A stretch of 64,000 nucleotides of DNA from Wuchereria bancrofti (Eukaryota; Nematoda; Chromadorea; Rhabditida; Onchocercidae), in assembly GCA_005281725.1 (NCBI GenBank), contig SSBO01000009.1, positions 9,207,795-9,271,794 on the forward strand, written 5' to 3'. The position numbers were made by a program, and so were the translations under genes. The notes under the pieces are model-generated. The model was not told the DNA's origin, made no database searches, and saw only the letters and a list, made by a program, of their open reading frames with translations. Of the stretch, positions 25,954 to 40,500 are shown in pieces. Numbering within the stretch: the first letter of the stretch is position 1; the number at the start of each line of letters is the position of its first letter.

Positions 25954-27227
25954 ATAGGTAAATTTCCGCAAATGAGATAAACCGAATCCTTCCAAAGAAA
26001 ATGGTCTAAGCTAAAATTGAATTATACAGACTTGGAAGTATGTCATGTTCACATTTATGAAAATACAAACGTTACAAAAGTGTAATATGCTTCGTATTTT
26101 TTTCCCCGCATAACAACTAAGTTGCTGCAATACAACATAACAATACGAGCATATGCCAGTTTATCCATACCCATTTGAACAACGTATATGTCAAACAAAC
26201 ATAAGTCCATCCACATATTTGTTATAAGAAAAAATTCGTAGCAAAAGAAATAATTCTTATTTCTATTCCCATTTTGCAATTCCATCTCCTCACATTTATT
26301 CATTCAAACTTTCCCACCAAAAAATGTCCCCAAAATAGTACTACATAACATGCCATACAAGAATAACTAGCCGAAAGTTAATTAGATAAAATTGTATGAT
26401 AATATTACAATTAAATGAACCAGAATGGATGTGCTATCGAGAGAATTCATAATACCTCACAAACTTAAGTAATTCAAGATCGGATTTTATAGCAAGAAAT
26501 GTTATATAAATAAAATCCCACCTTTAACAGTTGCCAATTGTTGACAATTTCACACTACAATTTTATCTAACTTTTTCCATATGATGAAAACCTGCAACGC
26601 TCACAACAAATCTCCCAAATGTCCCGAGAAATCCTGTTAGGAACGACCACCAACCGATCACTTAAAACAATTTTGAAAATCAATGAACCAATTCAAAACC
26701 ATAACTTACTCTCGAACATTTGTCCCCATATCAGCCTATAGCTAAACTTCGGACATACGGCATCCTCCATACGATACCAACAAATTCATTTCGATTTTTG
26801 GGCTGAGGATGGGGGATGGCGTGTTAGGTGTATGTCAGGGTGAGGGTAACTTATAGGGTAGAAGTTCTGGTTAACCGGATCCTGAAAAGGAATCGATGGT
26901 TAGATACAATCCGGAAAAAGTAGGGTACAGTACGGATTAGTCCGAAAATGAATAATATGTTTGTATATTGAAACGTTAATACTAATTTCGAAGTGTTGGA
27001 GTGAGAATGAAAAGTTGAAGTAATAGCTTGTGATAAAATTTGAATTGGTTATTTTTTATAATTAAGATTAGAATTTGATAATTAAGATTAGAATGTTCGG
27101 GCAGTTTCATAATTATGATTTATTGCATGTTTGATGTTTTATCTGTAATTCAGAAATTATTTTTTATCATCCACTTGACAATGATATATTTGATTATCTT
27201 TTTCTTTTTTTTTCAGGATTTTCAGAA
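25954..27227. other. Divergent upstream region of borealin and rpl-38
   Basis: Borealin (-) and rpl-38 (+) are transcribed away from each other here, so it should hold both promoters. A GC-richer island lies at 26755-26895. A T-rich acceptor (tttttttttcag) ends at 27216, 11 bases before the rpl-38 ATG, consistent with spliced-leader addition. The minus-strand open frame at 26055-26303 is not supported. Confidence 0.6.
26755..26895. promoter_or_regulatory. GC-richer island in a divergent promoter region
   Basis: This segment (GGGCTGAGGATGGGGGATGG, then a GGGTGAGGGTAAC stretch) stands out from the AT-rich background. It lies 330-470 bases upstream of rpl-38 and 800 bases upstream of borealin. 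A promoter role is inferred only from composition and position. Confidence 0.35.
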
Positions 27228-27990
27228 ATGCCTCGGCAAATAACAGAAATCAAGGAGTTTCTAATGACTGCTCGAAGAAAAGATGCCAAATCGGTAAAAA
27301 TTAAGAAGAATCCAGATAATGTGAAATTCAAGGTGCGATGTAGCAAATATCTCTATACACTCGTCATTCAGGTAAGCAGTATTTTAGTTATAACTTTGCT
27401 AAGTTTGACTAGCGAAGTTATAGCCTTTTCTCCTTTTCATGAGATGTAATTTATTCAAATACAGTTACTCTGCTTACTGCTTCCTGATTCTAGTATTGTT
27501 GGATGTTAACCCAATATCTAAATATTCTGCTTTTGACTTCTTTTGTTGACTTCTATATCTCGATAGTAACTGGCTTGTTTATGCTACGGTCTTTTTATGC
27601 AATGCTTGCTTGTGGTTTTGATGGTTTTATGTCGGAAAAAGTATTAAGTGAGCACAGATAGGTTTAATTGTTCTAGTGGCCTTGCACTATTTTAAATTTA
27701 TGAAAGTAGATAACAGTTGTGGAATTTTGTTTATACTACCACTGTTTATCTAAGTCGGAAAATTTGTTCAGAATGCTTCTTATTCAGTCAGTTAAAAGAA
27801 ATACTATACTCAAGAAACGTTCAGAATGTTTTGCTTGTAGTATGGTTCAATTTCAACAGATCTATTTTTCAGTGCATATGAAGTTTTTGTTTTTAAGCAG
27901 AACCGGAATTTTAACTTTCAGGATAAAGAAAAGGCTGAAAAATTGAAGCAATCGTTGCCACCAGGTCTTCAAGTGAAAGAACTGAAATAA
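27228..27990 (+). CDS. rpl-38: 60S ribosomal protein L38 (eL38)
   Basis: A small protein of the large ribosomal subunit. Exons 27228-27371 and 27922-27990 join to exactly 70 residues, the universal eL38 length. Seen: [43 protein letters not shown] and the ending [11 protein letters not shown], almost identical to animal eL38. The single intron is phase 0 after VIQ. Two nearby acceptors (ending 27216 and 27225) could each receive a spliced leader just ahead of the ATG. Confidence 0.99.
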
Positions 27991-28507
27991 TGGATGTGAT
28001 TACGGTTACGATATCTAGCATTGATTTTGGTTGCATGTGGTGTGTTAATTTCGATTGCTATTTGGTTTACATTGTGAGTCTAAATAAACCGATCTTTTGA
28101 ATCAGTTATAGTTCTCAAACAAGTAGAACTGATTTTTCTTAATTTACAAATGAGTAATCTCACTTGTAAGCTATATAATCCATATGCGGTAAGAATGTTA
28201 TATGTTGCATAGAATCAACAAATTTATTGGGTTGATAGAAATTTTGTCATTTAAAACGTGTTTGGGCACGTTATCACATATTACAATGGTGGAAAATCAA
28301 TTCTGTTTTTATTGTGAACATTGTTAATTTTTAAACAGGTTTTTTTTAAAGAATTTTAAACAGGTTTAGCCTGGAATAGTACCGAGCATCAGATATGTTA
28401 CTATCGAAGGAATGAGTTAGTCTCCAGGAACATCTATCCTAAAATTTTCTATGGACGTGGAAATTTTGAGGTGAAACTTATTAGTCAAAGATTAGAAACC
28501 AAAAGCC
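27991..28507. other. Convergent 3' ends of rpl-38 and the receptor gene
   Basis: Tail-to-tail spacer holding the rpl-38 3' UTR with its AATAAA and the 3' flank of the Cys-loop receptor. No further gene is seen. Confidence 0.6.
28083..28088 (+). terminator. Poly(A) signal of rpl-38
   Basis: AATAAA 93 bases after the rpl-38 stop codon, the only close match on that strand. Confidence 0.7.
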
Positions 28508-31500
28508 TTAAAAACATGTCTGATGTGTTGGCGTAGTTTTCATCCATGGGCACTTAAGGTTAGCTTGGCCACATGGGCTATGTCCAATTGCACAGTACCA
28601 ATCATGATAAAAGAAAAGGAATACAGTTACAGCAATCAATAAAACATAAAATGAGAGTGAAATAATTTCGAGACGTCGAATCACTCGTTGCCATCTGGTT
28701 TGCAAATTGTCTTGTGGCAAAAGATTCATCATTTCCGCACTGTAATTTTACATATATCATTCTATTATTCAAGTATTTTGCATGGATTATATAAATTTTC
28801 AGCATAAGTATTCGAATCTGTTATTTCCGGAAATTAAAAAAAAAAACTTCCAAGAAATTATGGATTAATTTGAAATGTTTAGATTACTCAGAAATCTAAA
28901 AATAGTGGTATAAACAGTGTTAAATATATTTGCATTGCATTTAGTAATTCCCATATAACGTTTGGCTATATTATATTTTATGGTCGTAGAAATCGAAAAA
29001 TTTTTTCCACAGATACATTTAAATAGTGGTGGATTCATCCACTATTTAAAGCTATTTAAATGATTAAATTTGCTCAAATATCTGTTTGCATAATTCGAAC
29101 AATAATTTATAGTTCCCCATTATTTCAGATTCTTTTTTCAATTTTTTCTTGCTACTGTTCATCATTATTTTCAAATGAAAATTTATGAACAAACCGTATT
29201 GCATTAACGGATGTTTCGATATTTCTTATCGTATCGATCAAATACTCCCATGACTGATTGCATACCTGTTCAATGTCATCGTAATCTGTCATCAAATTGG
29301 ATGTAATAGCAAATCGCCTCCTGAGTACAGCTGGTGGTGAAAGCCTTGCTGAATCATTCTATAATGCTAATTTAACATTTTATATCAATTAATTAATTAT
29401 ATGCAATTATTGAAAATAAGTAAATGCTAGAATTTGTAATTAAATTATAATCATTGATGATGAAAAATTTGTCATAATTTATGATATCAAAAACAGTATA
29501 TTTGTTATCTAGCTAAAAAAAAAAAAGAAAATTAAACCAAAATTTCGGAATAAAAAAAAAAATAAATTATTAAATTGTTGAAAAAAACAATAAGAAATTC
29601 AATTTGCATTCATCATCTGATAAAGGTTATGTATATATTTGAAAACGATTAAAATAAATTAACTTACACGTACGATAAGCCGTTTATTGATATCATTCGA
29701 AGGAACAGGACTAAAATAAACACAAACATTACAAGTTAACATTTATATAAATGTTATAATATTTAGCTATATTGAAACTGAAAATCGTTCATTTATAAAA
29801 TGCTATTTAATTTAATTTAACTAAGAGTAAAACATTTTAGAATATTAATATAAATGAAAATAAATTTTAGAATATTAATATAAAAGGGAAGTTTTATAAT
29901 CCTTTAATTAAATTAATTCTTATTAATTCGCATTAATTAAATTAATTCCTACATAATAATATTTGATTTTTTTATCTTAAATTATAAAAAATTATTACCG
30001 TAAAAATCCTATATTTATATCAAATGAAAGCCAATGTAAATACCATGGTATATGATTACTATGTCTTAAATCTTTTTCCAAAAAAACAAACATTGATGTG
30101 GTAACTGTTGAAGAGCCAATTATTGCCAATAAGATAAAATAATATAAACCTATAAAATTCAATTTAAAAAAAATCAATTTTCAATTTTAAATTTCACTTC
30201 AAATTCACATTCATATATTTTATTATCCAAAATGTTTCCTCCAAAAAAAATCGATTTTAAATTTAACTTCAAATTCATACATTTATTATCCAAAATGTTC
30301 AAAAAAAAAATCAGAGGAAAAACATAATTTAAATGATATAATGTAGCATGTTTTTCCCATTTTCTTTTTGTCTTCTCTTTTTTTTCTTCAAAACAAAGCT
30401 TTTTTTAATGCAAAAATAATTCCTGATCCGGAATTTCACTAAGATAGCAATTATTTATTGATAAATTAAAATACTAGTACAATGTTAGTACATATTAAAT
30501 AATTTTTAACATAGGAAAGGAAGAAATTTTTTAAATTATGTTTAATCACTTAAAATGAATTTGTATTTTATTTCTTTTCTTTCTAAACAATCAAAAAAAA
30601 CAAAAAACAAAAACATTTGTTTATGAAATTCGATGTTATTATCACCACTTCTCATTTTTAATTTTTTTTTTAAACAAACACCAATTCATTTTTCTGTCGT
30701 TTTTCATGTAATGTGATGGAATCATATGCACAATAATATTTATAAAAATTTATTTCACATCAAATTCTAACTGCTAAAATTTAATTTACGCATAAAGCAA
30801 AAATTTTTTCTCATAAAAATATTTGCAGAAAATTATGTAAAATGGAATTTTCTCATTCTTTTACTTTTATCATTGATAAATTACAATGGTAATTCATTCA
30901 TTCATTCATTCATTCATTCATTCATTCATTCATTCATTCATTCATTCATTCATTCATTCATTCATTCATTCGTATTTATCTGTGAAAACTTCATTTACTG
31001 CACATTCTTTCTTCCTTTATTTAAAAATTTCACACATTTAAAAAAAATTATCATTGTTAAACAAATGCTATTTATTTTCATAATAGAATAACCATAACAA
31101 AAGGAAAAAAAAGATTGGATTCCTTCTATTATAATAATACTAATTATTATTAATAATTATAGTAAGTAAGTAAGTGAGTAAGTAATAATAATAATAAATA
31201 ATAATTATCAAAATTCTAACCAATTAATGGAATACCAGAAAATGAACCACGTCCTTTACGTGAACTTGACATACTAAATTTTGGCATATCTTCAACAATT
31301 GCAAGTAGTATGACACTCATACTCATTAATGTCATTATACCAAGTCGAAATTTTGCATCCCTTAAATTTAATTAAATCTAATTTTTAACCTTTCTTTTTC
31401 CTTGTTTTTTTCGTTCTCTTTCATTTACAATAACAAAATCAAATTATTTTACAGTTTATATTATTTATAATTTAATTAAAATGATATATTACCTCATTTT

Positions 31501-34500
31501 ACCGCTTGTGCTTGGTGTATGAAATCCAATAACAGCTACTATTGTAATAATTGTGCTCGGTATAACTAAGTTAAATACTGCAAAAAAAAATTTTGTAAAA
31601 AAAAGTAAGAATTTAAAAAAAAAAGTAAAACAAAAGCAAATAAATTTTTCTATTTCAGCTTTTTTTTTGAATTTTTTTTTGAAATTTTTGAATTTTTTTG
31701 AATTTTTTTTGTTGAATTTGAAAAATGAATAAAATTTTAAATATTAACGAAATAGCAACAATACCGTAGTAAAAACTTTGTCGAATTAATACAAGATCCA
31801 TAATAATCATTTCCCAGAATAATGGTGGATCCAAGTAATCATAGAGAAAACTATCGGATACGATATTGCTATGACTCTTTAAAATTAAAATAAACAATTT
31901 GAATAAATTATGAATAAAGTGAAATCTCAATTTGTTATTTCAAAATGAATTCAAAAAAAAAAAAGAAAAAAGAAACGATAACAATTCGAACAATTTGCAT
32001 TTTTAAAGTATTTATGGAAACATACTAAAATTATAAAATTTTGAAAAAATATGATAAACCTTAAAGTAAGTTTTGAAATTGTGGTAAAATTAGAGAAATT
32101 TTGTTAAAAAAATAGGAATAAAGCTACAGTAAAATTAAATTTACAAAACACTAAATTAAAGAAAAAAACATTCGTTAAAAATATTTTAAAATTAATTTTC
32201 AGTTTCATTTTTTACATTTTCTTCCTTTTTCTTTTCGCACTAAATTATACATTTCAAAGATAATTGACTAAAATATACACTTCTTATTCAACACGATGAA
32301 ACTATTTATTATAAACAAATTATTAATTTTAGCATTGTTCGTTTGTAACATTATAAAGCAGTAAAATTTAAATTTATAAAACATTAAATTTTTTTTTTTA
32401 AAAAAAAAAAGGAAGTATTGTCAAAAATATTTTGATCCTTAAGAAAAAATTAATTATGAAGCATTCATAAATCCAAGTAAAAATTTATTTCAAAATAGCA
32501 ACAACCGAATCAAGTTGCCATTCTTGATTGTCGTAGAAATCGATCAAACTAAGGTGATCGGAATACAAAGCATATTTGATCGAATCATTAGAGTGTGCCC
32601 AAGAACCAAACAATAAGGTGCATTGTTGACTGAAATAAAAAGTGAACAAAATTAATTTAAAGAATGTTAAATTTAAAATTGAGAAGAAAAAAAAAACTGA
32701 TTAATAAGCAAATGAAAATGTAAAATATGCATTTTCATATGTATTTGAATAATTTACATTTTTACATTAAGCAATTTTGATGGTTGATTTTTTTTTTTAA
32801 ACAAACAAATTAAGTTAATTTTTTTTAAGCAAACAAATTAAAACAGTTAATTTATTTCTATTTATATTTTAAACAAATGTTTTAGAAATGATAAAAATGA
32901 ACTTTCTATGTATGATATGAGTGAAATTTATCAAATTTGAATTTAATAGAAAATAAAGCAGCAAAATCCCTCGTATTTCTTTCTTTATTTTTAATTTGAA
33001 AATAATAATTAAATGAAACTAACATATCAAATGGGAAAAATTTAACATCCAATTTGCATAATGATTCGGTTGAATAAGGCAAATAATAACGAACATTTCC
33101 AGTATAATTAACACGGACATCATTATTGCTCAATAATTTTACTGCTTGATTAAAATGATGACTGCAATTTTAATTTAAAACTAATTCTTCTTTTTCTTTT
33201 TTAATTTCAAGTTATAGAATTTGCTAAAAAGTTTTGATTGAATGCGGCAATATATTTTAAATTCTGATACTAATATATGATCATAATTGTATAATTATAT
33301 ATTATAAACTTATAATAAATGATTATAATTTATGCTGAATAATTATGTGTGAGTATGTATTTTATATTAATTAGAACCAATAATTGAAATTAATTTTAAT
33401 TCAGCAAAAAGTAATTAAAATGTAATCAATTCTTCTTTGTGAATATGAATTATACTAATAGCAATATATGTCTTTGGTGAAAATCAAATAATTCTTAACT
33501 GAAGGATCAGACAAAGTGTGCCGACAAAGAGGATGGACTTATTAGCATTATGGTGACCTTTAGAGTTTGCAAAGAGACAAGTTTGACATTTAAACGTGAC
33601 CGGATGAAGCTCATTAGCTTTGTAAAACCGTTCGTTACTATCAATCAAGTTTGTTAGAATATCAGGAATGAGACTAAGGATCAAATGACATTTGCAAAAT
33701 TCTAAAGCAACAGGAAAGGTTGAAAAAGCTGAATGATTGACATGATAAGGTGCAAATTGGAAATTAAAAATTCAACCGTACAAAAAAGAAGTATTTGATA
33801 ATTTTGGGATGAATATCGAACTTTGAACTTTGACAAACATGGAGTGTTTTTAGTGCTTTCAAAAAGTTTTATAGGATATTCTGTAGTCTCATAGAATTTC
33901 CAGGATATTATGAAAACTTCCAACTTCAAACTTTTTTCAATTCTAACCACATAGTTAAAAGATTAATAATTCAGTACCTTACACATTAGCCAGTAAAAAC
34001 TAAATTGAACATAGCCTAATACTAATAAAAGTTGAAAATGAAAGGATAACTGGAACTAATTAGCATTAATAGCTTTCCATTTGAAATGTTAAAAATAGAG
34101 AGGTCAGGAAGGTCAAGTAATTTTATGTCAGATTTCATGAATTTCCGTATAAACAAGCCATGAAGAATAAAATGAACTATGTTATGTTATTAGATCCAGG
34201 TGTGATAGTTTGTTTACAAGAAGAAAAAACAAAATATAATTTTGCTCTTTATTGCTGCAAAAATAGTTGCAAAAATATTTTCGAATAGATTAATATTTGC
34301 TATAATATACACTTATATATTAATTAATGCGTACAGGTAATTTGATTCTTGTACTATCATTAGTTCATTAATTAATTAATTAATTAATTAATACTAATAT
34401 TTAATTCAAGAAACAATTCATGATTTAGCAAAAATAAAAATAATGCTTAAAAATTAATCAATTCGTTAGAAAATTTTGCAGTTAGTAAATAAGCTCAATT

Positions 34501-37500
34501 AAAATTATAACTGTATATTTTGATTGATATTTGAATTAAATTTAAAATTGAATTAAATTTTTTTTTCGCAATATTTTACCTGTAATAAAGGGAAAATTCT
34601 GGAATCCAAATATCGTTTGAGGAAAGGAAAATTTCGGTAGCACCATCATAATCATTTGGATTCCATTGCAAGAAATCATCTTTCCAATACTAAAATTTCA
34701 AATAATTTCAAAAACATTAATTAATAATATTTAGACAATTTTCATTTTCAAATATTACTATTCCTTTGTTTGATCTAAAATGTCACAATTAGACTGATAA
34801 TTTTGATACCATTAATTAAAAGATGGAAATAATAAATGAACAAAAGAAAAAAGTTTTTTTTTTTCAAACAAACTGAAATTTAAAAAATAAAAATCAATAG
34901 TTCAAATGCCTAAGGGAAATTTCATGACATACCTTGCCAAATAACAGACAACATCAGAGATAGTACGGGGGAAATAAATTGTAAAAAAATGAAAAAAAAA
35001 ACTTATTTTGCAATTTTTTAAAAATCTATCAAATAAAAAAAAATTATTACTCATTCATCTATTATTTCCATTTTTCAATTAATGGAAATATTTTGAGAGA
35101 AGTATTTGTTATCTTTTTTATAATCCCTTTTTAATTATTTCATAATTTTTGATAAGAAAAAACAAAGAATTAAGGGAAATGTTATGTAAATTAAAATTTT
35201 TGTTAAATTTGGAAAAATAAAAAAGGAGAAAAAATTAATAAAACGTTTTATCGATGGTAACAATAATTGTGAAAAACGAAAATTACACAAAAAAAACAAA
35301 AACAAAAGCAGTGAGGTAAAAAATGCATAAAAAATTTTTTAAGTGAAATTATCAAAAAAAAAAGAAAAAAATGAAAAAAATTAAATAGTAAGCCTTTTTT
35401 AGTTGAAGTATGACGAATTAATTAATAATATTAATTGTAAAAATTAATTAATAATGTAGTATAAAATGATCATTAAGTTTTTAAGTATTATTTTATTTAT
35501 TTTGGTTTCAAAATTTTTTATACAATTTAAATTAATGATTTTTGCAGCAAATTTTTGCTTCAAATTCTTTTATTGACTATTTTTTTGCTATGTTTGCAAT
35601 TTCACGCGCACAATTAAAATTAATCACTATTTCAATATTTCTATAGTTTGAAGTATTTTTTAATTTAACAAAATAAAAAAAAAAATGAAAAAAGAAAAGC
35701 AAAAATTAGCAAATATTACAAAAATATGATACAATATTTATACTTAAAATTAAAAAAAAAAAAAGTATTTCAAATTAAAATTAAATTAAACAATTATTGT
35801 GTCATCGATAGCGGAAAGATAAATTATTCTTTGCCATTTTCAGATTTCTTATCGATAAACATCACCGAGGAACTATTTTCCTCTCTCCGTCATCTTCCTT
35901 CTCTTTTCATCTTTCCGTTTCTCTCATTCCATCTTACTCATCTCTCCCTTTCTTTCTCTCTCCCTCTCTCTCTCTCTTCTAATTCCCCCTTCCGCTCACT
36001 TTCCCGAACAACAATTGTCATCCGTTTTGCACATGTCATCCATTTCATTGTCTGTTATTTTTATCAGTTCTTTTCGTATATCATTAAAAACTATCATGTT
36101 TTGATAAAGTTAAGAATAATCGTGATAATCTAAATCTTATCATTTTAAATAATCACCATAAATTGAAATCTTATCGCTTTTAAACTAAACCCATGATAAT
36201 ATAAATCCTATTGTACATTAGAATAACTGCCGCTAATTTTAATTAATTATTGAATAATCATTATAATAATTCAAGTCTTGTCAATGATAAAATAATCATG
36301 ATAATTTGTATTTTACGAATTTTTAGAATAATCATAGTATTTTAAGTGTTATTAATCTTATCAATGATAAAATAATTATGATAATCTAAGTATTATCAAT
36401 TTTTTAGCTTTTCATATATATATATAGTAGAAATGCATGATGTATGCATTGATCTTAAAGAATTGTTGATATCAAATGAATTTATCACTTTTAAATTATC
36501 AGTGTTAAATGAAGTAAAGTGTTTATTCATATAACAAATTGTATGCTACACTAATGAATTTTGTAACTGTCATTTTATTGTCAAAATATTAATCACAGTT
36601 TACATTAGTTATGCAATATTTATCATAATTTTTAGTTAATTATGTTTATGAATATTCGCTATTCGTGATAATCATCATTTCAACAATTACATTGTAATAA
36701 TCACAATTTATGTTATTCTAATTTAATATTTCTAATTCGACGCAATCATAATTAAGTCAATTGATAATGATAATTTGGTGATAATGACATTGTTAATTAG
36801 CAGTTTAAAAAAAAAGTCATGTGTTGATTAATTTCAGATTTCATTCCATTTTTTAAACATTATTGATAAGGTGATATGCAAATTAATGCTTAAATTTTTC
36901 ATCAAAAAATAATTTTTTCTTTCATTTATTTTCATTGTTTAATTATTTCGAAAAATAAAACTAATTAAATCAATAAAAATAGCGGAAAAATGTTTCCATT
37001 CATCTGTTAGCATATTTGATTTACAATCATCTTGAATTTAATACAAATTATAGAAAATTTAATATTTTGATTTAATTTTTTTTTTTTAGTTTTGAAAAAA
37101 TCTTTATATTATACAATTTATTCCAATTCATTATTTATCAAAATTTTCATTTCCAAATGTAGCGGTCGTCTTGGTGGGACCATGAAATGATGATGGGCAT
37201 GTACCATTTTAAAAAAATTTAAAAAAAAAAAAAAACATATCTCTTCAAACTCACAATACGTAGTGCACTTTTTAGTTCAAAATTTCTTAAAAATGTAATT
37301 AAAATTTCCTAAATATTTGCTAACATTTTTATTTTGCATATTATGCAACTTAGAAGAAAAATTTTTCCATAAATAATTGATGGAACTGAAATGTTCTGAT
37401 AATATAACATTTTCCTTTTTATTTGTCAAATTTCAATCGTTTTAAAATTTATCAAAAATTCTATACAAATTTAGCAAAAAAAAAAATTCAAAAATAGTAT

Positions 37501-40500
37501 TGCTTCTTTTAAATTTCACTTTTTTTCTCATATTCAAATTTAACGTCGTGCATTTGATTAATGCTTCCTTTGACTTACACGAAGTTATTAATCTTATCAA
37601 TGATAAAATAATTATGATAATCTAAGTATTATCAATTTTTTTGCTTTTCATATATATATAGAAATGCATGATGTATGCATTGATCTTAAAGAATTTTTGA
37701 TATCAAATGAATTTATCACTTTTAAATTATCAGTGTTAAATGAAGTAAAGTGTCTATTCATACAACAAAGAAGTTTGCTTTGAAATCTTTTGATTATCGA
37801 AACTTGTCGGAAAAAAAAGAAATAGATGATTTTAAAATTTCAACGTCAAATTTTATATTGGAAATTAATTATTTATCAAATTCATTGAATTTGTATACGT
37901 TATTAGTTTATACTTAATACGAAGTATAATAATATGTATTTCAAATGAAAAAAGAAAACTTTCCGTTTGTGCAAATTTTTATTTATGATCCAATATTTCA
38001 TGAAATCATTTATAATCAATGAAGTAAAATAATATTATTTGATTTTATTTTCCTTTTTTTGATTAAAATAAGAAACGTATTGTTGAGAATTAAAATTTGA
38101 AATTGGAATTAATTTCAACAATTGAAATTATTGGAGTAATATTGCAGATTTAAGAAGTTAATGTATCAAACTTTTCTTATTATAATTGTAATCAATTATT
38201 TCTATCAAATATTATTAGCACAACCAACACAATTAGAGCAAGAAGGTAAGTTATTAAATTTTAAAATAAATTCTTGACATGAATTTACGAGTATTTCAAG
38301 TATTTCAATTTACGAGTACTTTTCCATTAATTATGATTTATTAATTTTCTATTAATTAATATTAATTATTGTTTTCTTCTTCATAGAAAAAGAAAGTAAA
38401 TAAAATAATGTAAATTCCTACATTTATGAGAGTAATAAAATCAAACATTGCATTTAATGAATTATTGATTTAAATTCAATAATGCAATAAATGAGAAGAA
38501 AAGAAAATCAAAAAAAAAGGAAAGAAAAACAAAGATCAAATGACAAACAAATATAACAAAAATTTTAATGATTGAAGAAAAAACATTTCATGCTAACAAT
38601 GCAAGATATTTTGATTCATAAATCATAAAAATTATTGGTTAAAATTTAAAAAAAATTACTTTGCTCTCCAACTAATATTTTAATTCTTTTATATTTATCA
38701 ATATTTTACAAATTAATGAATATTTTCATTTCACAATAAGCCATAATCATTCAATTTTTTTTTTTGTGTTTTTATGTTATTATTATGTTTAAAATGTTTA
38801 AAATGTCTAATTAACAAATTGTTGAAATGTTGTACGGTATGAAATTTTCTTCTAATTATAACATTAAATTGTAAGAAATTTGTCAAATCTGATTGCATTC
38901 ATTAAAATTTTTCCGTTCAAGAAAAAAAAAAGTTTCATAAATTTCATTCATTCGCTTAAAAATAAATTATTTGAGTTTGCTTAAAATTTTAAAAACAAAT
39001 TTCTTTAATTTCTTTTTCTTCTAGTAATACATTTTTGTGATCCATCAATACCAAATGCTTGTGGTTTGGAAGGAAAATGCATGCGACATTTAACCGGTAA
39101 TCGGTGTCGTTGTCAAACCGGTCGTATGGGTATCATGTGTCGCAGTAAGTAGAATTTGAACTGTTTCCAATGTTTAAAGCATATTTAATACTCAAAACAA
39201 ACTTTCTAATTAAATTTCAAATAAATTTGCAACTTTCAGAAATGAATGTATCATAGAATAAATAAGCTAAATTTGCATATATATAACAAAATTAAAAAAA
39301 AAAAAAACATAAAGAAGTAACAAAATATCAGAAATCAAATTGAATTTTTCATCCAAAAAAAAAACTAACTTTCAATATGAAAAAAATTTTTAAATTTTTA
39401 GGACCCTGTCAGGATATTTATAAGTCATGTAAACTTTGGAAAGAAGAAGACCGATGCCATTGGGCTAAGCCAATTTTGCCATTTTTCGAAGATAATTGCG
39501 CGGAAAGTTGTGGCTCATGCCAAAATAATGGCCAAAGTTAGTTCCATTTTTTTTAAAAAAGTACAAAAAATTTTGCTTTCATCCCTTTTTAATGCCATTT
39601 CACTAATTTTTTCTTTTTTTTTTTGATAATATTTAGTAGTATAATATCTGACATCCTAAAATTGTATTTATCATCGTTTTTTCATAGAATTGTTAAAAAA
39701 TGAATAAGTTAATTCAATAAATTATTTAAAGAACAGAAGTTCTTATTTAAATTTTTATTAAAATATGTTTAAGTAGAAAAAAATTTCATAAATTGTTTGC
39801 TTAAACGATATCACTTATAAAAGAAAAAAGAAACTTATCCCTGATATTTAGCTTTTGAATTAAAAAGTTTAACAGTACTTATCATCTGATTGCTATTTCT
39901 TTCTTCCTGTTACCATTTTGTAAACTTTCTTTTTGATGCTATTAAAATGAATTTATTTATTTAAGTAAATTTTGATACGAATATTTTATATTTTGTTACA
40001 TGCTATAAAATCATCATTTGGTCGTTATGCATCAACAGGCATTATAAATTTTGACGTTAAAAAAGATCTATCATTTTTATTTAAAATTGTTGTTTTAAAC
40101 TATGATTACTAGTTGAAAAATATTATCATCATCTACGAGTTGAAATTTGTCAACCTATAAATAGCTGTAAATGTCATTGTTTATTCGCTATTTATCAAAT
40201 TAAAAACATTTTCTAAAAACGCTTTCTTGTTATCATATGGAACCAGAAATTCGAATTACTATCACTACTTATGTCATAATTATCATTTTAAATCATATGA
40301 TTGAAGAAATTTATGTTAATCAAATAAATTTATAACTTTTAGCACCACAAATTATTCTTTTTTCGATTCAGTAATAAATATAAATAAGAATTTATGATTT
40401 ATATTTTTAGAATACTACATTAATATTTTTTCTATCGATTTATTTTGCAAATTTATTTAGCAACTTTCAAATATTTCGAAGAAGAAAAAGGGAAAGTAAG

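Larger units (their letters stand above)
34690..38160. other. Receptor intron 2, part upstream of the nested gene
   Basis: Non-coding. It holds a polypyrimidine tract at about 35878-36005 (CT-rich on the plus strand), a field of degenerate GATAAT/TTATC-type repeats at about 36100-36420, and both copies of a roughly 190-bp direct duplication. The plus-strand open frame at 35726-36133 is the translation of the CT tract and its flanks. Confidence 0.7.

Noticed and set aside
26055..26303. Minus-strand 82-residue open frame upstream of borealin
   Set aside because: No splice signals, a hydrophobic random composition, and a position within the divergent promoter region.
35726..36133. 135-residue plus-strand open frame
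   Set aside because: It is the translation of a CT tract (Ser/Leu/Phe/Pro-rich) within a receptor intron.
37584..37769. Terminal repeats of an LTR-type element with 36348-36538
   Set aside because: The 1.05 kb between the copies has no open frame resembling gag or pol, and no target-site duplication or TG...CA ends were seen.
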